Source: Gemmatimonadota bacterium (GTDB lineage Bacteria > Latescibacterota > UBA2968 > GCA-2709665). From it: DNA of 47,355 bases. How positions within the stretch are numbered: position 1 is the stretch's first letter; each line of letters opens with the position of its first letter. The position numbers were made by a program, and so were the translations under genes. Shown here one piece after another: positions 33,431 through 41,042 of the stretch. The notes under the pieces were generated by a model that did no database searches, was not told the origin of the DNA, and was given only the letters and a program-made list of their open reading frames with translations. The DNA is taken from assembly GCA_028873695.1 (NCBI GenBank), contig JAPPNU010000010.1:1-47355 (forward strand), in the 5' to 3' direction.

Positions 33431-36400
33431 ATGGCGTTCATGGCGACGGTCACAGAGACAGACAGGGCATTCGAAGACGTTTCCGGCGGGATGGATTTTC
33501 CTTGCATGGAGAAGAAGATCCTTCGGTTCTGGGAGGAAAACCGTACGTTTGCGAAGTCGGTGGCAAACCGACCGGAGTCCAAACCGTTCATCTTCAACGA
33601 CGGGCCGCCGTTTGCCAGCGGGCTACCGCACTACGGGCACCTCCTGGCCTCCATCATCAAGGACGTCGTACCGCGGTACTGGACGATGCGTGGATACCGG
33701 GTGGACCGGCGTTTCGGCTGGGACTGTCACGGGCTTCCGGTAGAAAACGAGGCCGAGAGGCAACTGGGGCTGAAGTCCAGGAAAGATATCCTTGCATTCG
33801 GCGTGGGCCGATTCAACGAATTCTGCCGTGAACAGGTGCTCCAATACACAGCCGAGTGGAAGCGGGTAATCCAGCGGTGTGGACGGTGGGTGGACTGGGA
33901 CCACCAATACCGGACGATGGATCCGGACTTCATGGAATCCGTGTGGTGGGTGTTCAAGAGCCTCTGGGAGAAGGACCTGGTGTATGAGGGATACTATTCC
34001 CTTGCCTACTGTCCCAGGTGCGCCACCCCGCTCTCCAATTTCGAGGTGAATCTCGGGGGCTACCGGGATACCCGGGATCCTTCCATCACGGTGCGATTCC
34101 GCGTTCGCGGGCAGGCGAACACGTCGATTCTGGCATGGACGACCACACCGTGGACGCTGCCTTCCAACATGGCGCTCGCGGTCGGAGAAGATATCCCGTA
34201 CGTGCGCGTCCACATGGAAAACGGAGAGCAGCTGATCCTTGCGGAACCGCGTTTCGACGCCCTGTTCGGCAGTCGCAGCAGAGAGGTGCAGCGTGTGGAG
34301 ACGGAACCGGTCCCGGACCTGCTGGAAATGCGTTACGAGCCGCTGTTTCCCTATTTCCCGGACCTTGCCGATCAGGGCGCGTATCGCGTGCATGCGGCCG
34401 ATTTCGTGTCTACCGACGACGGTACCGGGATCGTACACGTCGCTCCCGGATTCGGTGAAGATGACTATCGGCTGGGTGTCGAAAAGGGCATCCCGGTCGT
34501 GTGTCCGATCGACGAGGATTGCGCTTTTACGGAGGCGGTACCGGAATACGCGGGTCAGTTCGTAAAGGACGTGGATCGCGGGATCGTACGGCGGTTGCGG
34601 ACGGAAGGTCTGCTGTTTTCGGACGGCACGCTGGTTCACAGTTATCCGTACTGCTGGCGGTGCGATTCTCCCCTGATTTATCGCGCAATCTCAACGTGGT
34701 TCGTGGCCATCGAGCCGATCAAGGAAGAGATGATCGCCTCGAATCAGCGGGTCCGCTGGGTGCCGGAGCACATCAAGGACGGACGATTCGGCCGCTGGCT
34801 GGCGGATGCGCGCGACTGGGCGATCAGCCGGAACCGCTACTGGGGCACGCCCCTGCCCGTCTGGCGCAATGAGGAAACGAAGGAGACGATCTGCGTCGGG
34901 AGCCGGGAAGAACTGGAACGCCTGAGCGGGCAGCGGGTGGATGACCTTCACAAGCATCTGATCGATCGCGTCGAAATCCCCAGCCCCAGCGGAAGAGGCG
35001 TCCTGACGCGTGTGCCCGAGGTGCTGGATTGCTGGTTCGAGTCCGGTTCCATGCCCTATGCCCAGACGCACTATCCGTTTGAAAACCGGTCGTTTTTCGA
35101 GGCGAATTTCCCGGCCGATTTCATCTCCGAAGGCCTCGATCAGACCCGGGGCTGGTTCTATACGTTGACGGTTCTCGCAGCGGCGCTGTTTCGGGAGCCG
35201 GCGTTCAGGAATTGCATTGTTTCCGGTATGCTGCTTGCCGAGGACGGACGCAAGATGAGCAAGCGCCTGAAGAACTATCCGGAACCCACCGAAATGCTGG
35301 ACGCGTACGGCGCTGACGCGTTGAGGCTTTATCTGTTGAACTCGCCGGCGCTGAAGGCCGAGGAGTTGAGAATCAGCGAACGCGGAATCCGGGAAAGTCT
35401 GCGTTCGGTCATTATCCCGCTGTGGAACGCGTACGGCGGCATATTCGTCACCTACGCGAATATAGACGGCTGGACGCCTGCGCGGGCCCGGGGGGCGCCG
35501 CGCACGCACGAACTGGACCGTTGGATCCTGTCGGAACTGCAGACGTTGCTGCATGAAATGAACGCGGAGATGGCGGCCTACCGGCTGTACAGGACGGTGC
35601 CGGTAATGGTTTCGTTTGTCGAGAAGTTGACGAACTGGTACATCCGCCGCAGCCGCCGCCGATTCTGGAAGTCTGAAGACGACGAGGACAAGGCCGCTGT
35701 CTACGAGACGCTCTACGAGGTGCTGGTTATGCTTGTCAAGGCGATGGCGCCCGTGCTTCCGTTCGTGACCGAGCAGATCTATCAGAATCTGGTCAGAAGA
35801 GCAGACAGGGAGGCCCCGGATAGCGTACACCTGTGCGATATGCCGCAGGCGGATGAGACGTTACGGGACCCCGGACTCGAGGCGCAGATGCATCTGGCGA
35901 TGCGTGCGGTGGCTCTGGGCCGGTCGCTCCGCAACCGTCACGACCTCAAGGTGCGTCAGCCGCTGCGCCGGGTCTACCTGCTTCCGCCCGATACGGCCGG
36001 CCGGGAGGCGCTTGCGTCCATGCAGGGTCTGATCGCCGAGGAGCTGAACATCAAGGAAGTGGTGTTCGTGGAGGATGAGACGGAGTTGAGCGAGATTACA
36101 TACAGACCCAACTACCGGGCGCTGGGGCCGCGTTTCGGGAAACGAATGAAAGAGGTGTCCGGACGCATCGCCGAACTGGCGCCGCGGGACGTCGAACGCC
36201 TTCGAACAGGGGAGAAGCTGGCGGTAGCGGGAGGGGAAATCGGTCTTGAGGATATGGAAATCCAGCGGCGGGAGAAAGACGACCTCGTTGTGGCCGTCGA
36301 GAACAACCTGTGCGTAGGGCTGGACGTCCACCTCGACGAAGACCTGGTCGACGAGTGTACGGCGCGGGAATTCGTCAACCGCGTACAGAACATGCGCAAG

Positions 36401-36610
36401 GAGATGGGATTACAGGTTGTCGACCGCATTCAGGTGGGGGTATCGGGAGAAGGCCGCCTGGAGCGCGCGGTCACCCGCTATCGGGCATACGTCCGCGGCG
36501 AGACGCTCGCGGAGGAGTTGCTGGTGGGTCGACTGCCGGACTCCCGCCCGTTCACCCGGGAATGGCAGGTGAACGGGCTGCGCGGCACAATCGGCGTTTC
36601 GCGCAACTGA
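33431..36610 (+). CDS. ileS: Isoleucyl-tRNA synthetase, eukaryote-like (IleRS2) type
   Basis: The 1059-residue class I synthetase charges tRNA-Ile. Signatures are HYGH (67-70) in PPFASGLPHYGH, the editing domain with AWTTTPWTLPSN, the WFYTL motif, KMSKR at 608-612, and a long C-terminal anticodon-binding domain. The HYGH form, overall length and C-terminal layout match the IleRS2 group. IleRS2 enzymes are generally less sensitive to mupirocin, which is established for the group, not shown here. ATG 33431 is kept; ATG 33440 is equally possible. There is no T-box-like leader. It lies in the conserved ileS-dksA-lspA-rluD order. Confidence 0.95.
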   Translation: MAFMATVTETDRAFEDVSGGMDFPCMEKKILRFWEENRTFAKSVANRPESKPFIFNDGPPFASGLPHYGHLLASIIKDVVPRYWTMRGYRVDRRFGWDCHGLPVENEAERQLGLKSRKDILAFGVGRFNEFCREQVLQYTAEWKRVIQRCGRWVDWDHQYRTMDPDFMESVWWVFKSLWEKDLVYEGYYSLAYCPRCATPLSNFEVNLGGYRDTRDPSITVRFRVRGQANTSILAWTTTPWTLPSNMALAVGEDIPYVRVHMENGEQLILAEPRFDALFGSRSREVQRVETEPVPDLLEMRYEPLFPYFPDLADQGAYRVHAADFVSTDDGTGIVHVAPGFGEDDYRLGVEKGIPVVCPIDEDCAFTEAVPEYAGQFVKDVDRGIVRRLRTEGLLFSDGTLVHSYPYCWRCDSPLIYRAISTWFVAIEPIKEEMIASNQRVRWVPEHIKDGRFGRWLADARDWAISRNRYWGTPLPVWRNEETKETICVGSREELERLSGQRVDDLHKHLIDRVEIPSPSGRGVLTRVPEVLDCWFESGSMPYAQTHYPFENRSFFEANFPADFISEGLDQTRGWFYTLTVLAAALFREPAFRNCIVSGMLLAEDGRKMSKRLKNYPEPTEMLDAYGADALRLYLLNSPALKAEELRISERGIRESLRSVIIPLWNAYGGIFVTYANIDGWTPARARGAPRTHELDRWILSELQTLLHEMNAEMAAYRLYRTVPVMVSFVEKLTNWYIRRSRRRFWKSEDDEDKAAVYETLYEVLVMLVKAMAPVLPFVTEQIYQNLVRRADREAPDSVHLCDMPQADETLRDPGLEAQMHLAMRAVALGRSLRNRHDLKVRQPLRRVYLLPPDTAGREALASMQGLIAEELNIKEVVFVEDETELSEITYRPNYRALGPRFGKRMKEVSGRIAELAPRDVERLRTGEKLAVAGGEIGLEDMEIQRREKDDLVVAVENNLCVGLDVHLDEDLVDECTAREFVNRVQNMRKEMGLQVVDRIQVGVSGEGRLERAVTRYRAYVRGETLAEELLVGRLPDSRPFTREWQVNGLRGTIGVSRN

Positions 36611-36649
36611 TACCCGAAAGCAATGGAGCAATATGCGTTCCGGATTTCA

Positions 36650-36669
36650 CGCTCGCGGGACTGCGAGCG
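36650..36669 (+). terminator. Small hairpin after ileS, no U-tract
   Basis: CGCTCGC (36650-36656) pairs with GCGAGCG (36663-36669) around a 6-base loop, about 40 bases after the ileS stop. It lacks a T run, so at most it is a weak attenuator or RNA-stabilising element. Confidence 0.3.
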
Positions 36670-36715
36670 GCGTCCGGTTCGTGTACGCAGTCTGAACTGA
36701 CAGGCGGAGAGGACG

Positions 36716-37099
36716 ATGAACGAGAAAGATCTGAGATTTTTCCGGGAGATCCTGGAAGAAAAGCGGTTGTCCATCGTCGAGGATCTGGGGATGCTCGAGC
36801 AGCGATCCATGCACGCGACCTCCGAAGAGGCATCCGGAGGGCAGATCTATTCGGATCACATGCCGGAACTGGGCAGCGATTCGATCGAGCGGGAGAAGGC
36901 GTTCCTTTTCGCTTCGCGCGACGGCGCGTATCTGACACAGGTGGAGGACGCGCTTGAACGCATTGAGCGCGGGACCTTCGGAGCGTGCAGGGTCTGCGAG
37001 AAGGAGATCCCGAAAGCGCGTCTCGAAGCCGTCCCCACAACCCGGCTCTGCGTACCCTGCAAGGAAAACGAACAGCGGCAGGGTTTTCGCGCCACCTAG
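36716..37099 (+). CDS. TraR/DksA C4-type zinc finger protein
   Basis: The 127-residue protein has an N-terminal coiled coil (about 1-85) and a C4 zinc finger at C91, C94, C112 and C115 (CRVC and CVPC). DksA-type proteins insert into the secondary channel of RNA polymerase. Members of this size commonly lie between ileS and lspA, as here. The ATG follows GGAGAGGACG. The stop codon TAG is formed by the first bases of the inserted MITE-like element; before insertion the stop would have been TAA. Confidence 0.9.
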   Translation: MNEKDLRFFREILEEKRLSIVEDLGMLEQRSMHATSEEASGGQIYSDHMPELGSDSIEREKAFLFASRDGAYLTQVEDALERIERGTFGACRVCEKEIPKARLEAVPTTRLCVPCKENEQRQGFRAT

Positions 37100-37261
37100 T
37101 GTTCTGTCCCGGAAATAAGTTGCCTAAATTCGTCCGCTGAGTCGCCCGTCTCGCAAGGCGCCTGAGCGCAGGCGACCTGCGTATGGTCGGCGAGCGAGGG
37201 GAACGCAGCGAGACGGGATGAATCGGCGGCCGAATGGTGAGGAATTTTCGGGACAGGACAC
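37099..37261. mobile_element. Non-autonomous palindromic element (MITE-like), TA target duplication
   Basis: The 163-bp element is bounded by an imperfect inverted repeat: GTGTTCTGTCCCGGAAAT at the left and GTGTCCTGTCCCGAAAAT (reverse complement) at the right, 16 of 18 matching. TA flanks both ends (37097-37098 and 37262-37263), the target duplication of IS630/Tc1-mariner elements. Inner arms continue the homology (CCCGTCTCGC with GCGAGACGGG), so the whole element can fold into a long hairpin. It contains no transposase and needs one elsewhere in the genome. It separates the dksA-like gene from lspA. Confidence 0.8.
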
Positions 37262-37323
37262 TAATCCGAACGCTGCACGTTTAGGGCAAACGGCTCAAGC
37301 GAACCGTTGTCACGGGAGGCGAT

Positions 37324-37788
37324 GTGCGAAGCCTCTGGATTTCGGGTGTCGTCCTTTTTCTGGACCAGGCGTCAAAGCGGATGGTAATGGAATCGATGAT
37401 GCTCGGGGACTCGATTCCGGTAATGGGCTCATTCTTCAGGTTGACCTACATTCAGAACCCCGGCGCCGTGTTCGGCCTGAGGCTGGGCGGAAACGTCGCG
37501 CACCTGGTGTTCGCCGGCGTGGCGTTGATTCTGGTGGCGGTGATGTGGCTCCGACTGCCCCCCCATGAGCGGTTGGCTTCGGCCGGTCTGGCGCTCGTGC
37601 TGGGCGGCGCCGTCGGAAACGTGATCGACCGGATCCGCTTCAGCGCGGTGATTGATTTTCTGGACTTCGGATTCGGATCCGTTCGTTGGTGGGTGTTCAA
37701 CGTCGCCGACGCCGCCGTCACGGTCGGCGCCGTGCTGTTGATACTCGGCTGTGGTATACTCAAGGGCGGAAAGGATGAGGCAGTTTGA
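37324..37788 (+). CDS. lspA: Lipoprotein signal peptidase (signal peptidase II)
   Basis: The 154-residue four-helix membrane protease cleaves the signal peptide of prolipoproteins after lipid modification. It shows the family boxes: LFLDQASK (D14), TYIQNPGAVFGL (N45), GNVIDRI (N99, D102), the catalytic D111 in AVIDFLDF, and D129 in FNVADAAV. Length is normal. The start is GTG 37324, preceded by CGGGAGGCG. It overlaps rluD by 14 bases, so the two are translated together. Confidence 0.93.
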   Translation: MRSLWISGVVLFLDQASKRMVMESMMLGDSIPVMGSFFRLTYIQNPGAVFGLRLGGNVAHLVFAGVALILVAVMWLRLPPHERLASAGLALVLGGAVGNVIDRIRFSAVIDFLDFGFGSVRWWVFNVADAAVTVGAVLLILGCGILKGGKDEAV

Positions 37789-38743
37789 AGTTACCGTCCT
37801 TCCGGAACACGCGGGCTGTCGACTCGACCGGATGCTGGCCGGCGTCTGCGAACCGCTTTCCCGGTCCAGAATCCAGGCGTTGATCGCCTCGGGGGGAGTT
37901 CTCGTAACGGGCGGACGGGTTCGATCCAGCTACAGGGTTTCGGTCGGCGAGAGGGTCGTGGTCCTTCTGCCCGATCCCGAGCCGTCCGGACTCGATCCCG
38001 AGCGCATTCCACTGGACGTGATCTTCGAAGACGCGCATCTGCTTGTCGTGAACAAGCCGGCAGGCATGGTCGTGCACCCGACGGGCGGCGTGCGGTCGGG
38101 CACGCTGGTAAATGGTCTCCTCGCCCATTGCGACGGTCTTTCAGGAATCAACGGCGTGCTTCGCCCCGGAATTGTCCACCGGTTGGACAGAGAGACCACG
38201 GGCCTGCTGATGGTGGCCAAGGACGACGCGGCGCATCGGGGGCTTGCGTCGCAACTGGAGTCGCGGACCGTGGTTAGGCGTTATTCCGCTTTCGTATGGG
38301 GTCAACTGAAAACGGAAAGCGGCCGCATCGAGGCGGCCATCGGCAGGAGTCCCGCGGACCGCAGGCGCATGGCCGTGGTGGAAACCGGTGGGCGCCGGGC
38401 CGCCACCCGGTACGAAGTAAAAGCGTTCCATGGATTCGCGTCGACGCTGGAACTGAACCTGGAGACCGGGCGGACCCATCAGATTCGCGTCCATCTCGCC
38501 CACGTCGGTCATCCGGTCTTTGGCGATAGCGTGTACGGAGGGGGTGCGAAACGAATTCGAGGCATTTCGCCGCCGCACCGGAACGCGGCAAGGACGGTCC
38601 TGAATGCGGCGAACCGGCAGATGTTGCACGCCGGGACGCTCAGATTCGTCCATCCGGTCACGGGCAATGCGCTCGAATTCCGCGCGGAGTTGCCGAAGGA
38701 CATGCGCCGCGTCGGCGAATTGCTGTCATCCGGCGACGGCTGA
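37775..38743 (+). CDS. rluD: RluD-family pseudouridine synthase
   Basis: The 322-residue protein has an N-terminal S4 RNA-binding domain (about 15-65; RLDRMLAGVCEPLSRSRIQ) and a catalytic domain with HRLDRET at 135-141, D138 being the catalytic aspartate. The family modifies uridines in large-subunit rRNA. Which RluC/RluD/RluA specificity applies cannot be settled here; the lspA neighbourhood favours RluD. ATG 37775 follows GGCGGAAAGG; the in-frame start at 37751 is less likely. Confidence 0.88.
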   Translation: MRQFEVTVLPEHAGCRLDRMLAGVCEPLSRSRIQALIASGGVLVTGGRVRSSYRVSVGERVVVLLPDPEPSGLDPERIPLDVIFEDAHLLVVNKPAGMVVHPTGGVRSGTLVNGLLAHCDGLSGINGVLRPGIVHRLDRETTGLLMVAKDDAAHRGLASQLESRTVVRRYSAFVWGQLKTESGRIEAAIGRSPADRRRMAVVETGGRRAATRYEVKAFHGFASTLELNLETGRTHQIRVHLAHVGHPVFGDSVYGGGAKRIRGISPPHRNAARTVLNAANRQMLHAGTLRFVHPVTGNALEFRAELPKDMRRVGELLSSGDG

Positions 38744-38774
38744 CGGGATAGCGGTTACCGGCGGCCAGGGCACG

Positions 38775-38808
38775 AAAAAGAGCGTCAACCCGATCGGGCT
38801 GACGCTCT
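38775..38808 (-). terminator. Rho-independent terminator of the ferredoxin gene
   Basis: AGAGCGTCA (38779-38787) pairs with TGACGCTCT (38800-38808), with an inner CCCG/CGGG stem. On the minus strand the hairpin is followed by TTTTT (complement of 38779-38775), 28 bases beyond the ferredoxin stop. The hairpin may also slow plus-strand transcription leaving rluD. Confidence 0.8.
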
Positions 38809-38836
38809 GCCATTTGTCACGCTGGACGATGGTGGA

Positions 38837-39571
38837 CTAGAGCGTCCCCACCGGGATACCGTATGCCTCTTCAACCTGCTGGGTGTCCACCATTTCAATG
38901 GCTTCCCACGGGCAGATATGCACGCATTGAATGCATCCGATACAGTCTTCCAAACGGACTTCGCAGAACGTGCCGATACCGTCCAGCCCGGCGTCGGCCA
39001 CGTCGACCTCCTCGATACAGTCCGTCGGGCAGACCTCGATGCACGCATTGCAGCCCGTGCAATAGTCCGGATTGATAATGGCGATATGCCGCGGCCGTTT
39101 CTTCTTGGCCGTCATGCCGGAGCGGGACTCCAGCCAGAGGTGTTCGTGGTAATCGACGCGTTCTTTCCTGGATACCCGCTCCGGACGGTAGACCTCCGAC
39201 TTCGGAGCGAATTCCAGCGTGCCCTCCGCGTGGGCGTGGCTGAGGCGAAACCGGTCCGCGGTAACGAGCTGGTCCGGGTCGTCGTCGTAGACGAAACTGA
39301 CCAGGTCGTAACGGATGCCCACTGTGCGCCCGGCTCGCCCGTTCAGTTTGAAATGGATTCCGGGCCTGAATTCCAGAATGGTCAGGCCTGCGGGCTCCGC
39401 TTCGACTTCAGCGGGAGCGGCGGCGGTTTCCGGCGCCGCTCCCGCCGCCTCGGCCTCGGCATCCGCGGCGTCGCCTGCGCCTTCCTTGGCCTTCCGCATG
39501 GCCTCGGCCTTGGCTCTGGCCCGCGCCACGCGGTCGGTGATATTGTCGAACTGGGTAAGGTCGACGTTCAC
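38837..39571 (-). CDS. 2[4Fe-4S] ferredoxin-type protein with N-terminal RVARAKAKAE tag
   Basis: The 244-residue protein has three parts. Residues 1-30 carry a DRVARARAKAEAMRKAKEG tag, followed by an Ala/Glu-rich linker. Residues about 60-160 form a beta-rich domain with GLTILEFRPGIHFKLNGRAG and LEFAPKSEVY. The C-terminus has two 4Fe-4S motifs, CTGCNACIEVC and CIGCIQCVHIC, each followed by Pro. It is a likely electron carrier. GTG 39571 is chosen: an AGGAG lies 11 bases upstream, and the resulting start mirrors the Rieske tag, whereas an ATG at 39682 would lie upstream of the promoter. It is divergent from the bc-complex genes. Confidence 0.8.
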   Translation of the reverse strand: MNVDLTQFDNITDRVARARAKAEAMRKAKEGAGDAADAEAEAAGAAPETAAAPAEVEAEPAGLTILEFRPGIHFKLNGRAGRTVGIRYDLVSFVYDDDPDQLVTADRFRLSHAHAEGTLEFAPKSEVYRPERVSRKERVDYHEHLWLESRSGMTAKKKRPRHIAIINPDYCTGCNACIEVCPTDCIEEVDVADAGLDGIGTFCEVRLEDCIGCIQCVHICPWEAIEMVDTQQVEEAYGIPVGTL

Positions 39572-39629
39572 TGGTTCGCGATCTCCTGTTGAAATCCACG
39601 TGCCCGCGTTACTCAGTTGATCCAGGGCT

Positions 39630-39658
39630 AAAATAAGGTCTTTCTCAAGGGTTGTCAA
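39630..39658 (-). promoter_or_regulatory. Promoter of the ferredoxin gene
   Basis: On the minus strand TTGACA (39658-39653) and TATTTT (39635-39630) are exactly 17 bases apart, about 60 bases before the chosen GTG start. It supports that start over the ATG at 39682, which would lie upstream of the promoter. Confidence 0.6.
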
Positions 39659-39704
39659 GGAGGAAGGACCGGGTCGGGGCAAAGCACGGGAACGGACACC
39701 GATC

Positions 39705-39734
39705 TTGACAGCGCGTGCGGCCTCTGGTTATATT
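39705..39734 (+). promoter_or_regulatory. Promoter of the HEAT-repeat gene
   Basis: TTGACA (39705-39710) and TATATT (39729-39734) are 18 bases apart and lie about 70 bases before the ATG at 39803. The -35 boxes of this promoter and the ferredoxin promoter are only about 45 bases apart, so the two divergent genes may share an operator. Confidence 0.6.
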
Positions 39735-39802
39735 GGACCGCGTGTTCTTTCGGATGGGCAGGAAGAGAGGCGTCAGGCGTTTATCGAAACAGAGGCTTTA
39801 GC

Positions 39803-40783
39803 ATGGACCAACCGAATCCCGAAGAGGAACTCAGAAAAATCGCCGAAGACGCCACCGCTCCGGTTTCGGACGCGGATGTCTCCCGGGCGAGACTGGTCTC
39901 GCAGTTCGTCATTTTTCCCGTGGCGATCATTCTGGTCGCGCTCGCGATATATCTGGGGCTGGGGCTGTTGACGGTCGAGCGAAAAACGGCGGAGGACTAT
40001 CTCAATACGATTCGCGTGGGCGGAATCAACAGCCGGTGGCAGGCCGCGTACGAACTGGCCACCGTACTGGAGCAGGAGCAGCGGGAAGGACGGATCGGCC
40101 GCAGGTTCGTCGGAGAGCTGATCCGGGTGTTCGAGGCGTCCCGGCCGGACGATCCCCGCGTCAGGCGTTATCTCGCCGCGGCCATGGGAAGGATGCGGGA
40201 CCCCGAACTCGTCGGCGTTCTGATCGCCGCGCTGGACGACCCCGACGACGAAACCCGGATCAATGCGATGTTTTCGCTGAGGGCGCAGGGTGACCCGGAC
40301 GCCGTGCCGCACCTGATCCGGATCGCGTCGAACGACGATGCGGGACTGCGCAAGGCCGCGGTATACGGCCTTGGAGGACTGGACGACCCTCTCGTGCCGC
40401 CGGCATTGGAACAGGCGCTTCACGACCGTGCGCCCGACGTGCGATGGAACGCCGCCCTGCAGTTGGCGGCGGCCAGCAATAACGCGGGGCTGGAGGTGCT
40501 CGGCGAGATGCTCACCCCGGGGTACCTGGAAGGTTTAGGTCTGAATAGCGGACAGAGTACACGTAATCTTCCGTTCGAAACGATCAGGTCCGTCCTTGGA
40601 CTGTCGGAACAGCAATCTCCAACCATTCGGCGGCGTAATATTCTGATCGAAGCAATCAAAGCCGTAGGCATTCTGGATGCCAGGTCCCTGGCCCCCGAGT
40701 TGCAGCGCCTTCGTGAAAAGGACCCGGACCTGCGGGTCAGGCAGGCGGCAATTGAAATTCTGAACGGCTGGGAAGAGAAATGA
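39803..40783 (+). CDS. Membrane-anchored HEAT-repeat protein
   Basis: The 326-residue protein has an N-terminal acidic tail, one membrane helix (FVIFPVAIILVALAIYLGLG, about 35-54), and then about five to six HEAT-like helical repeats with the PDDETRINAMFSLRAQGD and DAGLRKAAVYGLGGL pattern. HEAT repeats mediate protein contacts. I see no catalytic motif. Next to a bc complex it may serve assembly or scaffolding, which is inference only. The ATG follows AGAGG. A separate promoter follows it, so it may be in a different transcript from the Rieske gene. Confidence 0.75.
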   Translation: MDQPNPEEELRKIAEDATAPVSDADVSRARLVSQFVIFPVAIILVALAIYLGLGLLTVERKTAEDYLNTIRVGGINSRWQAAYELATVLEQEQREGRIGRRFVGELIRVFEASRPDDPRVRRYLAAAMGRMRDPELVGVLIAALDDPDDETRINAMFSLRAQGDPDAVPHLIRIASNDDAGLRKAAVYGLGGLDDPLVPPALEQALHDRAPDVRWNAALQLAAASNNAGLEVLGEMLTPGYLEGLGLNSGQSTRNLPFETIRSVLGLSEQQSPTIRRRNILIEAIKAVGILDARSLAPELQRLREKDPDLRVRQAAIEILNGWEEK

Positions 40784-40889
40784 GCGGCATGAATCAACGG
40801 AAATCCAGCCAGGGATCCTGCCTGATCGGGCGCTTTTCGGGTCCCTTTTTCCTTGCCTCCGGAAGGTGCGAATCTGGAGAAAATCCCGC

Positions 40890-40918
40890 TTGACAATCAG
40901 GGGTGGTTTGGATATATT
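40890..40918 (+). promoter_or_regulatory. Near-consensus promoter of the bc-complex genes
   Basis: TTGACA (40890-40895) and TATATT (40913-40918) are exactly 17 bases apart. The predicted start lies near 40925, about 118 bases before the Rieske ATG. The -10 and following TGG repeat the form of the promoters at 4693 and 39705, so a similar sigma specificity is likely. Confidence 0.65.
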
Positions 40919-41042
40919 GGCGCGGTGTGTTCAGCAGCCGTAAGTGATGCAATTTCCGGTATTTTCTTAACTTATATCATATATTATCCAGATCTGAGGA
41001 ATTTCCGATCCGAGACCGCCAGGCCGGTTTCCGGGGTGTGCC

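Noticed and set aside
40784..40889. A terminator after the HEAT gene from the TTTTT at 40847
   Set aside because: Only a 3-bp stem precedes the T run, so it cannot form a stable hairpin.
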